A stretch of DNA of 64,000 nucleotides from Cristatella mucedo (lineage: Eukaryota > Bryozoa > Phylactolaemata > Cristatellidae), in the NCBI GenBank assembly GCA_009760855.2, contig WPIO01000184.1:416501-480500 (forward strand), written 5' to 3'. The notes beneath the pieces were generated by a model. It had not been told where the DNA came from. It worked only from the letters and a program-made list of their open reading frames with translations, and did not search any database. Both the position numbers and the translations under genes were made by a program. How positions within the stretch are numbered: position 1 is the first letter of the stretch; each line of letters begins with the position of its first letter. This document shows, piece after piece, positions 9,355 to 20,984 of this stretch.

Positions 9355-10250
9355 GAAGATTTCTTGAAACTAAAGGACAATAAAACTTAACTGGTGCTCA
9401 TAGGACACCCTAAGCGTGTGGCTGGATTAAAAGGCTTTGCTCTTCGAATAGGTGATGCTGTTGTGTGACCATCAGCACGTGCTCGAAATTTAGGTGTCGT
9501 TTTCGACAGCTGCCTAAATTTGAAATGCTTTATTCAGAAGACTGCTTCTACAGCTAGCCATCACGTTCGATCCCTTTTCAAGATTAGGAGCTATCTTCCA
9601 CAGTTGCTTTCAAAATATTTAACTAGCTCCTTTTGGCTTGGCTACCAAAGAAAGCAGCTAGACTACTGCAGCTGGCTACGAATATGGCTGCAAGGCTATC
9701 CTTCAAGTCCCAGCGGCTTGAGCACCTGTCTCCTTTGCTAAAAGAGCTAGGATGGATGCCGGTTGAGCAACGGAAACAGAGCAAAGTTCTTATGCTGACT
9801 CACAAGGCCCGCCACGGCTTGGCTCCTTCGTACCTAGCTGAAATGCTGCATCAGTTTCAGCCTCTTCGCGCCCTCAGGTCCTGTATGGATAATAAATTAG
9901 CTGTTCCATTCCTCTGCTTAAAGACCGTTGGCGACAGAAGCTTTAGCTCTGCAGGTCCTAGACTATGGAACTCGCTTCCACAATACTTACGAAACGACAA
10001 CTACTCTCCTGCTGCCGACTATGGATTATCCTTTCCAGCAGTCCTGGGCTGCTACTTCCATTCTACTCACTACCTTAACTGCTCTCCTGAGTCTGCTATG
10101 CTTCCTACTTTCTCTTTGTTGCGTGAGTTGAAGTCTGTTGGCTACCGAATGCGTACCAGAAGCTGCTTAGGCTGTGAACAAAACTCTCCTGCGTAACACC
10201 CACATAGTATTTATGGCTTTTTGGAGTTACAGAGATAAATTACATTTATG
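9355..10250 (+). mobile_element. LINE-B copy, reverse transcriptase C-terminal part and 3' end
   Basis: The order is LKDNK...LVLIGHPKRVAG (9365-9430), FIQKTASTASHHVRSL (about 9530), ATNMAARL, HLSPLLKELGWMPVEQRKQS (about 9720-9780), KARHGLAPSYLAEMLHQFQP, AGPRLWNSLPQYLRNDNY, then the 3' UTR. It ends at TTTTTGGAGTTACAGAG with only a remnant of the tail. 9633-10196 stays open for 187 codons, but the copy is frameshifted around 9600-9640 and lacks the catalytic half of the reverse transcriptase. Non-autonomous relic. Confidence 0.85.
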
Positions 10251-10254
10251 AGAT

Positions 10255-11160
10255 GTGTTACTTCAGAAAAGACGCCACGGAAGCTTTTAGCCTCATGCCT
10301 GGCTAGATAAGGATCTAAATAGGATCGTAAAGAGTCGTGGTGGCACAAAGTCACCTTAAGTACATATACACCAACAGCTTACATGTTTGCTTTTTTAGGC
10401 TGTCAATAATTTTTTTTCATGCTTCCAACAACTTTAGTAAACCTGAGAACGAGGAAAGTCCCCCTTAATACCCAATGGGAATAGCAGCACAGAAGCTGCA
10501 AACATACTGTGAAGGTTTTTTCGACTTAATTTAGTTCTCTCACGGTGCTTTGTGAACGGCCCATTGTTAATATGTATATGTAATACCGTATAGCTTTTTA
10601 TTTACGATGTTTTGCCATGTAGACTAGATTATATCCTGTTGAGTCTCTTTCACGTGTAAAGGCCTGCATACCTTCGCCTTTCAAGGCCGCTTGTGCAGAT
10701 GTAATTAATCTCTAGGAAACCACAACTCGTTACCATGTGGGAATTGCATACCGCTCTATGCTTGTGTTTCAGAGCATAAATTGTATTATAATTATAGCTT
10801 GTTCTCGAGTAAAATTTTTGGCTGTACTGCTAAATGGCTAAATTTGAGCACATGACCGCTTTAATCTTTCTACTAGCAATCTCTCGCTTCGAGGTGGCCG
10901 TTACTTTTCTATTCGGCAGCTTCGGTCTGTCTCTCCAGCTTACTCGGTTTCCATTTCGGTGCAGCAGTTTTATAAGCTCTGTTTGTAAGTAAAACCTGGA
11001 CTTGTTTTAGTTAGCTGACTCGGAGCTACCGGTCTTTGTGGTGGCACTTTATTAGTAGGTCGACGCAAAGATCCTGCTTATTTTGCTTATTTAGCTTGCA
11101 AGAATTGCAATTTATATTAGGGAAAGGGTACTAAAAATATTTAATTCGTTTGTATATCGT
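10255..11160. other. Unassigned AT-rich sequence
   Basis: No gene, tRNA or recognised repeat was identified in this stretch. Confidence 0.3.
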
Positions 11161-11164
11161 CCAA

Positions 11165-11288
11165 AAGCGAACTTAATCTCTATTCAGGCACTTCACAAAT
11201 GTCTCGAGGCTCGGGGCTCGAGCCCACGACCTCAGCCAGGCCTTGGTCGGGGCGAGCATCTTAACTGGACCAAACCAGACCGGCAAAA
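11165..11288 (-). mobile_element. SINE-B copy
   Basis: Reading the minus strand: GGTTTGGTCCAGTTAAGATG (A-box region), GCCCCGACCAAGGC, the B-box-like GGCTCGAGCCCCGAG, then AAGTGCCTGAATAGAGATTAAGTTC, the LINE-A-like 3' tail. Confidence 0.8.
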
Positions 11289-11524
11289 GGTATCCAGCCC
11301 GTTCTAATAGTGTATTCGCAGCGATTACCCCATGAGCTCTTCTTACAGGGAGGTAAGGTTTGTCATCTGTGTCAATAAGGTCTGTCGTCGCCTCCATAGG
11401 CAGAACTGTCTTCTCACATGGTGACCTTTTCTGTTGTGCTTGTATTGCTATGCTGGGAGTAGGACTCGATTCATTCCACAACTAGCGACTAAAGGCTGTT
11501 ATCGAGGGGTGAATTCTTACAGGC

Positions 11525-11800
11525 CTTGACCTACCTACACCGACACCCAACGTGCTGCTGCTGCCTAGGGCACATTCTTTCTGGCCGTCCTGAGCTACTT
11601 CTTGCTTGCTGCTCTACCTCAACTGCTCTCCTGACTCAGCTATCCTTTTTGCGTTCTCTCTGTTGCAAGGGATGGGGACTGCTGGCGACCAATTGCAGAC
11701 CAAAAGCTGCTGAGGCTTTGATAGTGTGATAAAAATCACTCCTGTGTAACACAGCCATGTAGTCTTTGTGGCTTTGTACAGTTACAAGCAAATTACATTA
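11525..11800 (+). mobile_element. LINE-B 3' end fragment
   Basis: It contains the ACCTCAACTGCTCTCCTGAC block, the CTGTTGGC-like block, TGTAACACAGCCATGTAGTC and TGTACAGTTACAAGC, followed by ATTACATTACATT. Severely 5' truncated. Confidence 0.75.
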
Positions 11801-12520
11801 CATTGCACCCTGAGAATTTTTAACCGTGGTAGGTGTTGATCTCATAGTCCTCACACTAGTGCTTTAAGGGCATTCGATGCAGCTCATCTCAGTGAAGGAT
11901 GAGCTTTGCTGATCCTTTGCTCGATTTTATACTTATGGTCTCATCAGCATTGGGGAAACACCTACATGGCATACTTTTTGCTGTAGAATTCGTGATGTCT
12001 GATCAATGCCACCGCCTTCCGGAGCTGCAACACCAAGTATGAGAGCTGGAACAGTGCATGCTGTGTATCGTACTATTTAGATGTTATCTTCCCTGGCTTG
12101 AGGGTTTCCTCCGTCGCGTACCTTTGTCTCTTCTTTACAACCATCACTGCCATACCATCTAGGCTCAACATTTAGACCTTCGTACTACTCTCTTAGGTTT
12201 TTTTTGTCGTGCTATCCATCGTACTAAATTTAATTCTTTTGGGATTAGATCTTCAGTTGGTAGGGACACTAAGTCTGGAATTAGCTTATGGTTTCGGTCA
12301 CGATTTGCTTCGGTGTTGCATCATTAAAGTTTAAGCTGTAGATACATCTAGTCCAGACTGCTTACCTTGCATTTTAGTAAACTTGTCTTGTTTTTTTGGT
12401 ATGCTTTCTGTACTTATGTAGGCATATTTCAGTGCAATGACCAAAGGTCCTACTTACCATTGTCTTATTGTGTCTTATTGTATGCTTTTCCATTCTAGTC
12501 TAAGCATTGCATTTGTGTGC
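11801..12520. other. Unassigned sequence
   Basis: No gene or recognised element was found. The composition resembles decayed repeat sequence. Confidence 0.3.
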
Positions 12521-12524
12521 AAGG

Positions 12525-12690
12525 GCATGTTCTCTTTGTTACGAATGATGAAGTCTGTTGGCTAACGATTGTAAACTGAAAGCTTTGTAGGCTTTGAGTG
12601 CACTATTGGAAACTCTCTTTCTTAACACCCGCATAGTTTTGGCGGCTTTGTGGCCTTACAGACAGAGAGAGATTCATTACGTTACTCACA
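12525..12690 (+). mobile_element. LINE-B 3' end fragment
   Basis: TTCTCTTTGTTACG, GAAGTCTGTTGGCTAACG, TAACACCCGCATAGTTTTGG and GGCTTTGTGGCCTTACAGAC align with the LINE-B 3' end. Confidence 0.75.
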
Positions 12691-12756
12691 TTCATGTCTG
12701 AGTGTGATTCCGGACATGTCATTAACCCTAGGTTAACTAGTCTTTTGATGGGATTT

Positions 12757-12832
12757 ATAAAGTGTTTAGAAAGAGATTTAGTTCTCTACAAGGGGCTACA
12801 CTAATGACTTGTTATTATTGTTGTTGTTACTA
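12757..12832 (+). mobile_element. LINE-A 3' tail fragment
   Basis: GTGTTTAGAAAGAGATTTAGTTCTCT followed by a degenerate stem and a TTATTATTGTTGTTG tail corresponds to the LINE-A 3' stem-loop and trinucleotide tail. Confidence 0.65.
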
Positions 12833-13164
12833 TCTTTACTCAATGCTGCTAGTACGTTGTGGGATCCAGCGTGCTCTAATCGGCCGACTTTTCCCCTTAG
12901 TGCATCTCCTCTATCTCTTGCTCTGGCCTGCGCCTGTCCTCAAGCTTCCCATGTAGCACGTGCTCCTCTGCTTGTAGCCGTTCGACCGTGCCTCCAGTCA
13001 ACTTCAAATCCTGTGACGATTGTTCTTACAGCTCGTGTACTCCCAAAGTCTAGAACTCACTTCGGACTGTCGTGAGATATCCTGACTGAACTTGCACAAA
13101 GAAACTGAAAATCGATCTATCCTAGATAGAAGTTGCTGTTTCCCTGTGACTTGTTCTGTATGTA

Positions 13165-14815
13165 CTCTGGACTCACATACAGCTGAACTCATTTATTGAA
13201 ACTAACTTCAAACCTAGCTAGTAATTTACAGTCGGGTTTTAGAACTAATCACTTCACAGAGTCAATATTGCTTAGGGTGTACACCGACCTACTTAAGAAT
13301 GCAGACATAGGTAGAGTGTCTCGGCGTTGCTTATTTTGCTCGATCTTTCGGCAGCTTTTGATACTATCGATCACAAATTTCTTTTAGAGTGCCTCTCATC
13401 TCGCCTGGGCATCACTGGCACTGCTCTGCAATGGTTCAGGTCCTATCTCAGTGTGAGAGCATTGATGTGAACAAACAAAGATCATCCGAGGAGCCACTAA
13501 AGTATGGGCTACCTCAAGGGTTTGTGCTTGGTCAGGTTCATTTCACGGTTTACACTCTCCCTATTTCCGGTGTGATTGCCAGACACAACTTAAACTTTTA
13601 CTGTGATGACACTTGCTGATACTCGAGCTGGTTTGGTCCAGCGGTTAAGATGCTTGCCCCGACCAAGGTCTGGCTGAGGTTGTGGGCTCGAGCCCCGAGG
13701 CATGTGTAAAGCGCCTGAATAGAGATCAAGTTCACTTGTGGCGATATACAAATATACCATATATATGTGTATATATGCTCGGATGGCACTTTCTTGTACA
13801 TTTGCTTTGATCCCTCCCAGCCCTTTAGCACATCAAATTCTCTCAACTCTCTTGCTGTATGTATGATGCCATCCACACTTGGATAACAGTAAATTTTCTT
13901 AAATTGAGTGATGATAAAACAAACTTAATAATTATGGGCAAATTGAAAACCTAAAGCTTGAAATCGGCTCTGCCAGCAAATCACTTGTTGAATCTGCACT
14001 TAGCTGTCCTGTTCCAAAGTGACCTATCATTAGACGACCACGTCAGCTCCACAGTCTAGTCTGCCTACTTTCATCTGCATAACATTGCTAAAATTTGGGC
14101 TTGCTTAGACAGGGATACTATATATAAATTGGTCCATACATTTGCGACATTCAGTCTCGACTTCTGCGACTCGTGGCTTGCTGGTCTTACGGCCCTTGCA
14201 ATCAGGCCCTTACGGCTGGTGCAAAAATCAGCAGCTAGGCTTGTCTGTCGTGAGCTTGCTAGTTGCCACATCAACCCCCTTCTTGCACACCAGCACTGGT
14301 TCCCTGTTAAGCAATGAATACACTTTAAGGTTCTGCCATTCACTTTAGTTCGATTCATTCTTTAGCTCCTGCTTAGCTGCTTACTCCCCAACTTTTCTGA
14401 ATATAATCGTTTAACTGCACCCTGTAAAAACCTCAAATCCTTTGGAGACCGTACCTTAAGCTCAAATCCCACAAAGCCTGGAATTCACGTCTAACTGGCA
14501 TTACTAGAACCCCTAATTTGAGGACGTTGAAAAAGAAGCTAAAAATGTACCTATTTATCCCTGCATTTAGTGAGTCCATGTGATTCATCCTTTGTGTGCT
14601 TACGGGTGCTGACACTGTGCATGCTGTCAAATACCATATTTTAATGTTGACCCTGTGCATGTCACCACTAACCCTGTTGTGCTTGTTGTCATGGAGCATG
14701 CTGCCACTAACCATTCGACCATGCTTCCTTTGCAGCATATGTAAAGTGCCTACAAATAGATTAAGGTCTTTGAAGGTGCTAAGCAAATTGGTTATTATTA
14801 TTACTTTTCATTTCT
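13165..14815 (+). mobile_element. LINE-A copy interrupted by a SINE-B insertion
   Basis: A decayed reverse transcriptase is recognisable as LQSGFRTNHFTES (about 13230), the AAFDTIDH region (about 13360), YGLPQGFVLGQVHFTVYTLP (about 13503-13560) and the YxDDT region at 13600. It then continues after the insertion with NDDKTNL-like (about 13905), DDHVSSTV and QNSAARLVC-like blocks. The 3' UTR and tail are at about 14580-14810, including TGTAAAGTGCCTACAAATAG and (ATT)n. Many frameshifts and stops. A SINE-B sits in the YADD region. Confidence 0.85.
13624..13760 (+). mobile_element. SINE-B inserted inside LINE-A
   Basis: GAGCTGGTTTGGTCCAGCGG (tRNA-like A-box) opens the element. GCCCCGACCAAGG follows, then the B-box-like GGCTCGAGCCCCGAG. 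It closes with TGTAAAGCGCCTGAATAGAG and a degenerate tail. The host LINE-A sequence is duplicated at both ends (GATGACACTT at 13605-13614 and GATGGCACTT at 13782-13791), as expected for target-primed insertion. Confidence 0.85.
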
Positions 14816-14819
14816 GTCT

Positions 14820-15448
14820 GTAACTCCTCTAAGCTACACTGGCTCGGTCGGTATTAGAGATTTTTATAGCCCACTCAACTCAAAGGATAAGCAGCTTTTG
14901 CTACACTTATAGTAGCTAATAGACTCCACCATACGAAACAAAAAAAGAGCGGTCAGCATACCTGAGTCAGGATCTGGAATAAGTTTATATGATTCCTATA
15001 TAGCATATCTATTGTGCTGAAAAAACAGAACTCGTTCTGTTTGGGCTTTTTTAATTATTATGACACATGCTCAGCTTGGTCATTCAAGGCTTCTTGCTGG
15101 CTCTGCACCCGTCCATCATGCCTGGTCTTAATTTAGGCTTTTTTCCCTGTATCTATGTCTGTGTCTGTTACCTCGGTCTTAGTTTCATTCACCACCCTCG
15201 CGAGTCATTGTGGTTGCTTTTGTGGATATGGATCTCGGTGTGTCTGAGTGTGTGTATTTTAACATTAAACATTTCTTTGTCCTCAAAATGATTCCTGCTC
15301 AAATAAATACATATTTATTGATTTCTAGATTATCCCTGGCTCTTTACTTGTTAAAGGAAAACTGCCTAAACATATTTCCTCCCTTTTTCTCTTGACCATC
15401 TTACTTGTTCTTCAACTTGCTCACCGGGCTCCAAACTGGCTCTCTCCC

Positions 15449-15450
<2 letters not shown>
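14820..15450. other. Unassigned sequence
   Basis: No recognisable gene or element. Pyrimidine-rich toward the microsatellite. Confidence 0.3.

Positions 15451-15451
<1 letters not shown>

Positions 15452-15528
<77 letters not shown>
15452..15528. repeat. (TC)n microsatellite
   Basis: A 77-bp pure CT tract. Confidence 0.95.
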
Positions 15529-15533
<5 letters not shown>

Positions 15534-15648
15534 CCTTCACCCCATGTCTTTTTTGTGTCCTGTCTCATTGTCCTCTCTCTTCATGGATTAATTGCTTTGA
15601 TGCCCAGTCAGCTTGTAATTAAGCCAAGCCCCAGTATATAATACATTT

Positions 15649-15840
15649 TTGGTATTCGTAGTATTAGCCAAAGAAGCACCTTTTGATCCACTCAAGCTTT
15701 GCTTATGGACTCCTATGTGTTTCATAAGTAGACCTTCTGTAGACTTGGAACCAGTAATTGACTGGCTAGAACCAGCTGAGAAGCTATTTTTGGCAATGTC
15801 TGCTGCTAGCAATGACCCATATCTTGGCTGTCCCAAATGA
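15649..15840 (+). other. Possible isolated coding exon
   Basis: An open stretch with unusually protein-like composition, including KEAPFDPLKLCLWTPMCFIS then LEPVIDWLEPAEKLFLAMSA, ends in TGA at 15838. The preceding ATTTTTGGTATTCGTAG could act as a weak 3' splice site. No family is recognised and no neighbouring exon was found. 15841-16490 holds nothing else I can identify. Confidence 0.2.
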
Positions 15841-16490
15841 AGACTTTGATTTCCCGTTTCTTTCTCTCTCACCTGACTGCCACCGAGTAAGTCGGGCTAC
15901 TGGTCGACACCAGGCAGTGGTGGTGGCTGTTTTTGCTTTGCTTTGCAAGACAGTCGCAATGTTTTTCCCACTCAGTCGGCTGCTGTTTGTACTCTTGATT
16001 ATGTTTGTTGGCTGAAGCTTGCTTGCAGCTGCTGCATCTGAGAGGCAAGGCCGAAAATAGCATATAGTTGAGCCTCATGAGCTGCTGCAGTGTGAAGTGT
16101 ATGTACGACCAGGCAATAATTGTTCGCATGGCTAGCCTTAACATGTGAAGCAGGAGCTGCAGGTGAACGACGGCTTAGCTGCAGCTCCGGTGAGGTGAGG
16201 ATGAGCAGCTCTTGCCTGAAGGGCTGTTGTTGTGCCTTTGAAATGTTTGTATGTGCTCTGTGTGCTAAATGATTGAGGCTGGGGCAGGGAGATAGATCGA
16301 TTGATCGATAGGTTGGTCAGTATAAAGGGAGGCAGGAAGGTGGGTAGGTAGGTAGATAAATACATAGATGAAAAAAAAGTGAGACATGTCGAGGCTTTCT
16401 AGCCCTGTGTTGGACACAATGAGAAAAGCACTGGACCAAAAACTCAAAGGTTGCTGAAGCTTGCTATCTGCTTTACACAAAGTTCTCGAG

Positions 16491-16594
<104 letters not shown>

Positions 16595-16663
16595 ATATCA
16601 GTTGCTTCCATGCCTGGGTGTGCCAGGCCGGGCCTTGCAAACTAGGAAGGTAAAAAATCTATA

Positions 16664-16776
16664 AAAAAAAACCTAGCTGATTTAACAGCCTTATTTCTAT
16701 AACGGAAGAAGAGCCTTATCGGCTATCACCACCACTTGTAGTTGGCATAAAGGATCGCTCAATGGCAGGATTCGAA
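16664..16776 (-). mobile_element. SINE-A copy, truncated after the B-box
   Basis: A minus-strand match to the SINE-A body (AGCCGATAAGGCTCTTCTTCC-like, AACAGCCTTATTTCTATA) as far as the B-box remnant ATTCGAATCC. The tRNA head is missing. It abuts the 3' end of the LINE-A at 16777. Confidence 0.75.
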
Positions 16777-18213
16777 TACTAATAATGCACTTGATAAAGC
16801 GCCCCCAGAGAACTTTATCTCTTTCTAGGCGGTTTACATTTGCTGCAAAGGGAAATGCAATTGAATGGTGAGTAATATCATGCTTAATAAACAAACAAAA
16901 TTAATAACATGGTTAGGGGTGACATGCACAGGGTCAGCATGCAAATGTGGTTAGTGGCAGCATGCACAGTGTCAGCATGCACAGTGTCAGCATGCATAAG
17001 CACATAAAAAAAAATCCTAGCTGATTAAACAGCCTCTTTTTGTATAGCGACAGAAGAGCCTTTACGGCTATCACCACCGCTTGCAGTGGCGATAAAGAAT
17101 CGCCCACCGCAGGAATCGAACCCACGACCTCAGGACCGAGGTCGTGAAAGCAACCGCCTTACCTAGTGTGCCATCACAGCTCATCAAGGACGAATCACAG
17201 GGACCCACTGGATGCTGTCCTAAATAAGTGTGTTCTTTAATTCTTTTTAAATGTGGTCAGGTCAGGGGATGTTCTGACGCAGGTCGGAAGAGAGTTCCAG
17301 GCTTTGGGAGCATACGAACTAAATGCACGGTCTCCAAAGGATTTGAGGTTTGTACAGGGTATTTATAGACTGTTGGATTCCGAAAAGCGGGTGGTGCGAT
17401 GCTTGGCCTGATAGGGGAGTATATCTGAGAGATAGGCTGGAGCCAAAGAATGAAGTGACCTAAAAGTGAGCGACAAATCCTTGAAGTCAATTCGTTGCTT
17501 GACTGGTAGCCAGTGCAGGTCGGCAAGAAGTGGAGTAATGTGGCAAATGCGAAGCTCACGACAGACAAGCCTAGCTGCGGAGTTTTGCACCAGCTGCAAA
17601 CGCCTGATCGCACATGCCGGTAGGCCAGCAAGCAGTGAGTTGCAGAAGTCGAGACGGGATGTCACGAATGCATTAACCAACTTAGATGGGGTATCCTTAT
17701 CTAAAGAAGCCCGAATTTGAGCAATGTTACGAAGCTGAAAATAGGCAGATTTGACTGTGGAGCTGATAAGGTCGTCTAACGAGAGGTCGCTTTGGAATAT
17801 GACACCTAGATTTCGAGCTGATTCAACTGGAGATATGCTGGCAGAGCCACTTTTGAGCGTCAGCTTTTCCAATTTCTGAACCACACTGGGTTTGCCCATA
17901 ACTAGTAAGTTAGTTTTATCGTCATTTAGTTGTAGAAAATTTGCTGCCATCCATGTGCAGATGTCATCAATTCATGCAGCTAGTGAGTTGAGAGAATTTA
18001 AGGTGCTCGAAGGCTGTGAGGGATCAAAGCAAAGGTACAAGTGAGTGTCATCCGCATAGAAGTGAAAGCCTAGATTGTGCTTGGTAATCACATCAGCAAG
18101 AGGGAGAGTATAAACCGTGAAAAGAACAGGACCTAGCAAGGAGCCCCGAGGTACGCCATATTTCAGAGGTACCTAAGATAATCTTTTTCTGTTCTCGTCA
18201 ATACTCTGGAGTC
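16777..18213 (-). mobile_element. LINE-A copy, 5' truncated
   Basis: The minus-strand order is reverse transcriptase from the YGVPQGS-like region (about 18170), [40 protein letters not shown] (about 17890-17945), ARNLGVIFQSDLSLDD, LDFCNSLLAGLPACAIRRLQ, NSAARLVCRELRICHITPLL, LKSFGDRAF, then 3' UTR and stem-loop at 16780-16850. The frame is open for 195 codons but interrupted. A SINE-A is inserted in its 3' UTR. Confidence 0.9.
17006..17187 (-). mobile_element. Full-length SINE-A nested in LINE-A 3' UTR
   Basis: A complete SINE-A in minus orientation: head GAGCTGTGATGGCACACTAG, B-box GGTTCGATTCC, the GCCACTGCAAGCGGTGGTGA hairpin, tail ATCCTAGC reading out into poly-A/T. The interrupted LINE-A sequence resumes with CATCAAGGACGAATC, matching the uninterrupted copy near 29497, so the insertion boundaries are clear. 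Confidence 0.9.
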
Positions 18214-18398
18214 TCCCAATCCACCACCTCTGCCCTGAAAGCAAGCAGCTTATCTCTGGAGCTATTACGGAAAGATCATACCAGCACAATAAAGTGTGAT
18301 ATGTGATGATTGTTAGATTCTTGACAAGCAGATGAGTAGGGGGTCGTCACGGTGGCTGCCCCAACCATCCAAATACTTATGGTTTCGAGTGAATTTGA

Positions 18399-18494
<96 letters not shown>
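18399..18494. repeat. (TA)n(GT)n compound microsatellite
   Basis: A short AT tract followed by about 80 bp of GT. Confidence 0.95.
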
Positions 18495-18496
<2 letters not shown>

Positions 18497-18844
18497 TTGC
18501 CCGAAAAAAATTGTTTTACCATGAATATCTAGAAATAACCTCTGATATTTGAACTTTTTGGGACTTCTGGCTAAGAATGTGTGCATGTATTGCAAGATGT
18601 ATACAGAAGATTTATAAACATAGAGAGTATACATAGGTAATAAATGCTTGCCTAGCAGAATAAATGCATAGGTAATAAATGCTAGGCCTCCTACAATGGC
18701 CCCTGGACCCAAAAATTGTGGATATACAAAACGTTATTACAGCAGCAGTAGTCACATGAAGTCATTAAAATAAGCTTAAATAAAATGTGAACAAATTTAT
18801 TTAGTACAAATTACACCACTTGAAGTTTCCTTGGGTATTCATGC

Positions 18845-18990
18845 TGAAGGTGTAAGGTGCTTGCTCTTCACGATCCAGGCCTTGGATTTGAGTCCACTAG
18901 TGGGAGATCCCTTGTCGACTGCAAATGATGGGGATAACGGTATGGCTCTTCTTCTGCTATATGAATATGGCAGTTGAATCGGCTAATTAA
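18845..18990 (+). mobile_element. Diverged SINE-A relic
   Basis: GTAAGGTGCTTGCTCTTCAC, TTTGAGTCC (B-box), TCGACTGCAAATGATGGGGA and GGCTCTTCTTCTGCTATA follow the SINE-A order, with many changes. Confidence 0.55.
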
Positions 18991-19654
18991 AACACATAAA
19001 GTAAGCCTTCTCTGACACCTAGCTTTTCTGGTCTCCAAACGTCCGGCGAAGTGATTGAAAGCAATACTTTAGATGTGTTATGAACCATCTTAGTGTTGGG
19101 CCTTTTATCCACTTCAGCACTGACACTCGATGGGATACAGGTCTGAAGATTGACTCGGCCACTCCATTAGGGTAATAGACCTGAACTAAATTCAGCGGTT
19201 AAGGTAAAAAAAATTCAACGGCCCTTGCCACTTGCTTAGGCTCATCTCTTGTTTAAAACATTATACCCACAAAGGTCCGTTGCTCTAGGTGAAGCAAAGC
19301 ATTTGCTTAGTTTTTACTTAACTTCTTGTATCATGCTATCAGGTATCTGCTATAGAAGCAGCCCCATACCATTACTTCTATGTCCACACCTTCCTTTCAA
19401 AGAGTTCTGGCTGTAGAAGGCAGTTATCCTTGAAATCCACATTGGAGTAACACTACATGAACTGAATACTGTTCCAGCCCCATATGGTGAAAATTCATTC
19501 TCGTAGTCCTAATTTGCTCCAGTCTCAATTGATCCAATATGCTGTACACTAGCCTACTCTCAATGAACCACCACGAATATGCCGGGTAGAAATGACCTTT
19601 TTGTTGCATTCCATGATAATAGTTATAATCATAGATTTGTTATAATCATGCGTT
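18991..19654. other. Unassigned sequence
   Basis: No gene or repeat family is recognised. Short frames on both strands lack domains. Confidence 0.3.
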
Positions 19655-20855
19655 GATGCAGGCACCTAATTTACTGTAAAGGAAGCATGATCGACTGGTT
19701 AGCCATAGCATGCTCAATGAACAACTAGCCTAGCATGCTTAGAGGTGGCAAGCACTGGGTCAGCATGCAGAAATGGCTAGTGGCAGCATGCACAGTGTTA
19801 GCACACGTTAGCACACAAAGGACGAATGACATGGACACACTAAATGCTATGATAATTAGTTGTGTTTCAGTTTCTTTTTAAATGTGGTCAAGTCAGGAAA
19901 TGTCGTGATGCAAGTCGTAAGTGAGTTCCAGATAGGTAGGCTAGAGCCAAAGAATTAAGGGACCTAAAAGTGAGTGACAAAACCTAGAAGTCGATGTTTT
20001 ACTGTACTGGTAGCCATTGCAGACCGGTGAGAAGTGATATGTTGTTAAGATGCGTCTGCCTTGTCTAAACAAGCCCGAATCTAGCAATGTTATGTAGCTG
20101 AAAGTGGGCTGACTTGACTATGGAGCTGATTTTGTTGTCTAATGGATGGTAACCTTAGAACAGGACACCTAGATTTCGTGCAAATTCAACAGGAGATGTA
20201 GCCTGCTTGCGGAGCCGATTGTGAGCACTAACCTGTCCAATTTCTGAATCACGTTTGGCTTGCCCATAGCTAGTAAGTTGGTTTTATCATCATTCAATTT
20301 AAGAAATTTTGCTGCCAACCATGTGTGAATATCATCAATACGTGCAGCAAGAGAGTTTAGTGAATATGACGTGCTCGAGGGCTGGTAGGGGTCAAAGCAA
20401 AAGTACAACTGAGTGTTATCTGTGTGAAAGTAAAAACCTAGATTGTACATGGCAATCACATTGTCTAGAGAGAGTACAAACCATGAAAAGAACGGGCCAA
20501 GCACAGAGCCCTGAGGTACCCCATACTTGAGAGATTCTTTGGATGATCTTTGTCTATTAACATCAATACTCTGGATTCTCCCACTGAGATAAGACATGAA
20601 CCATTGCTGTGCTGTGTCATTGATGGGCAGGCATTGTGAGAGGCACTCAAGAAGCACTTAGCGATCGAAACATCAAAAGCTGCCGAAAGATCGAGCAAAC
20701 GAAGCACAAATACTCTACCCAAGTCTGCATTCCTGACTAGGTTGTTGTACACCCGATACCATCCTGACTGATTAGCTCTAAAACCAGAACAATTCATTGT
20801 TTATCTGGTCAACCTCAATCGTATCCCTGCTAAGTAGCTTCCCAGTGGCAGCCTT
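19655..20855 (-). mobile_element. LINE-A copy, decayed, 5' truncated
   Basis: Minus-strand blocks are GFRANQSGWYRVYNNLVRNA (about 20790-20730), [24 protein letters not shown] (about 20540), HTDNTQLYFCFDPYQPS, LNDDKTNLLAMGKPNVIQKL (about 20290), ASxSPVE, and 3' UTR repeats with AGCATGC motifs at 19720-19800. Several frameshifts. Confidence 0.85.
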
Positions 20856-20984
20856 TTTTTTTACTTCTGGCCAAGAGAGTGTGCCTGTATTCTGAGATGC
20901 ATAGGAAGGCTTATTCATAAAGAGAATACATAGGAGATGTAGGATTTTAGGTCTGTTCCAAGCATTGCTACACGATTTGAGTTA

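Noticed and set aside
9633-10196. 187-codon frame as a host gene
   Set aside because: It is the C-terminal part of a frameshifted LINE-B reverse transcriptase.
15392-15641. Leu-Ser repeat frames
   Set aside because: Translation of the (TC)n microsatellite at 15452-15528.
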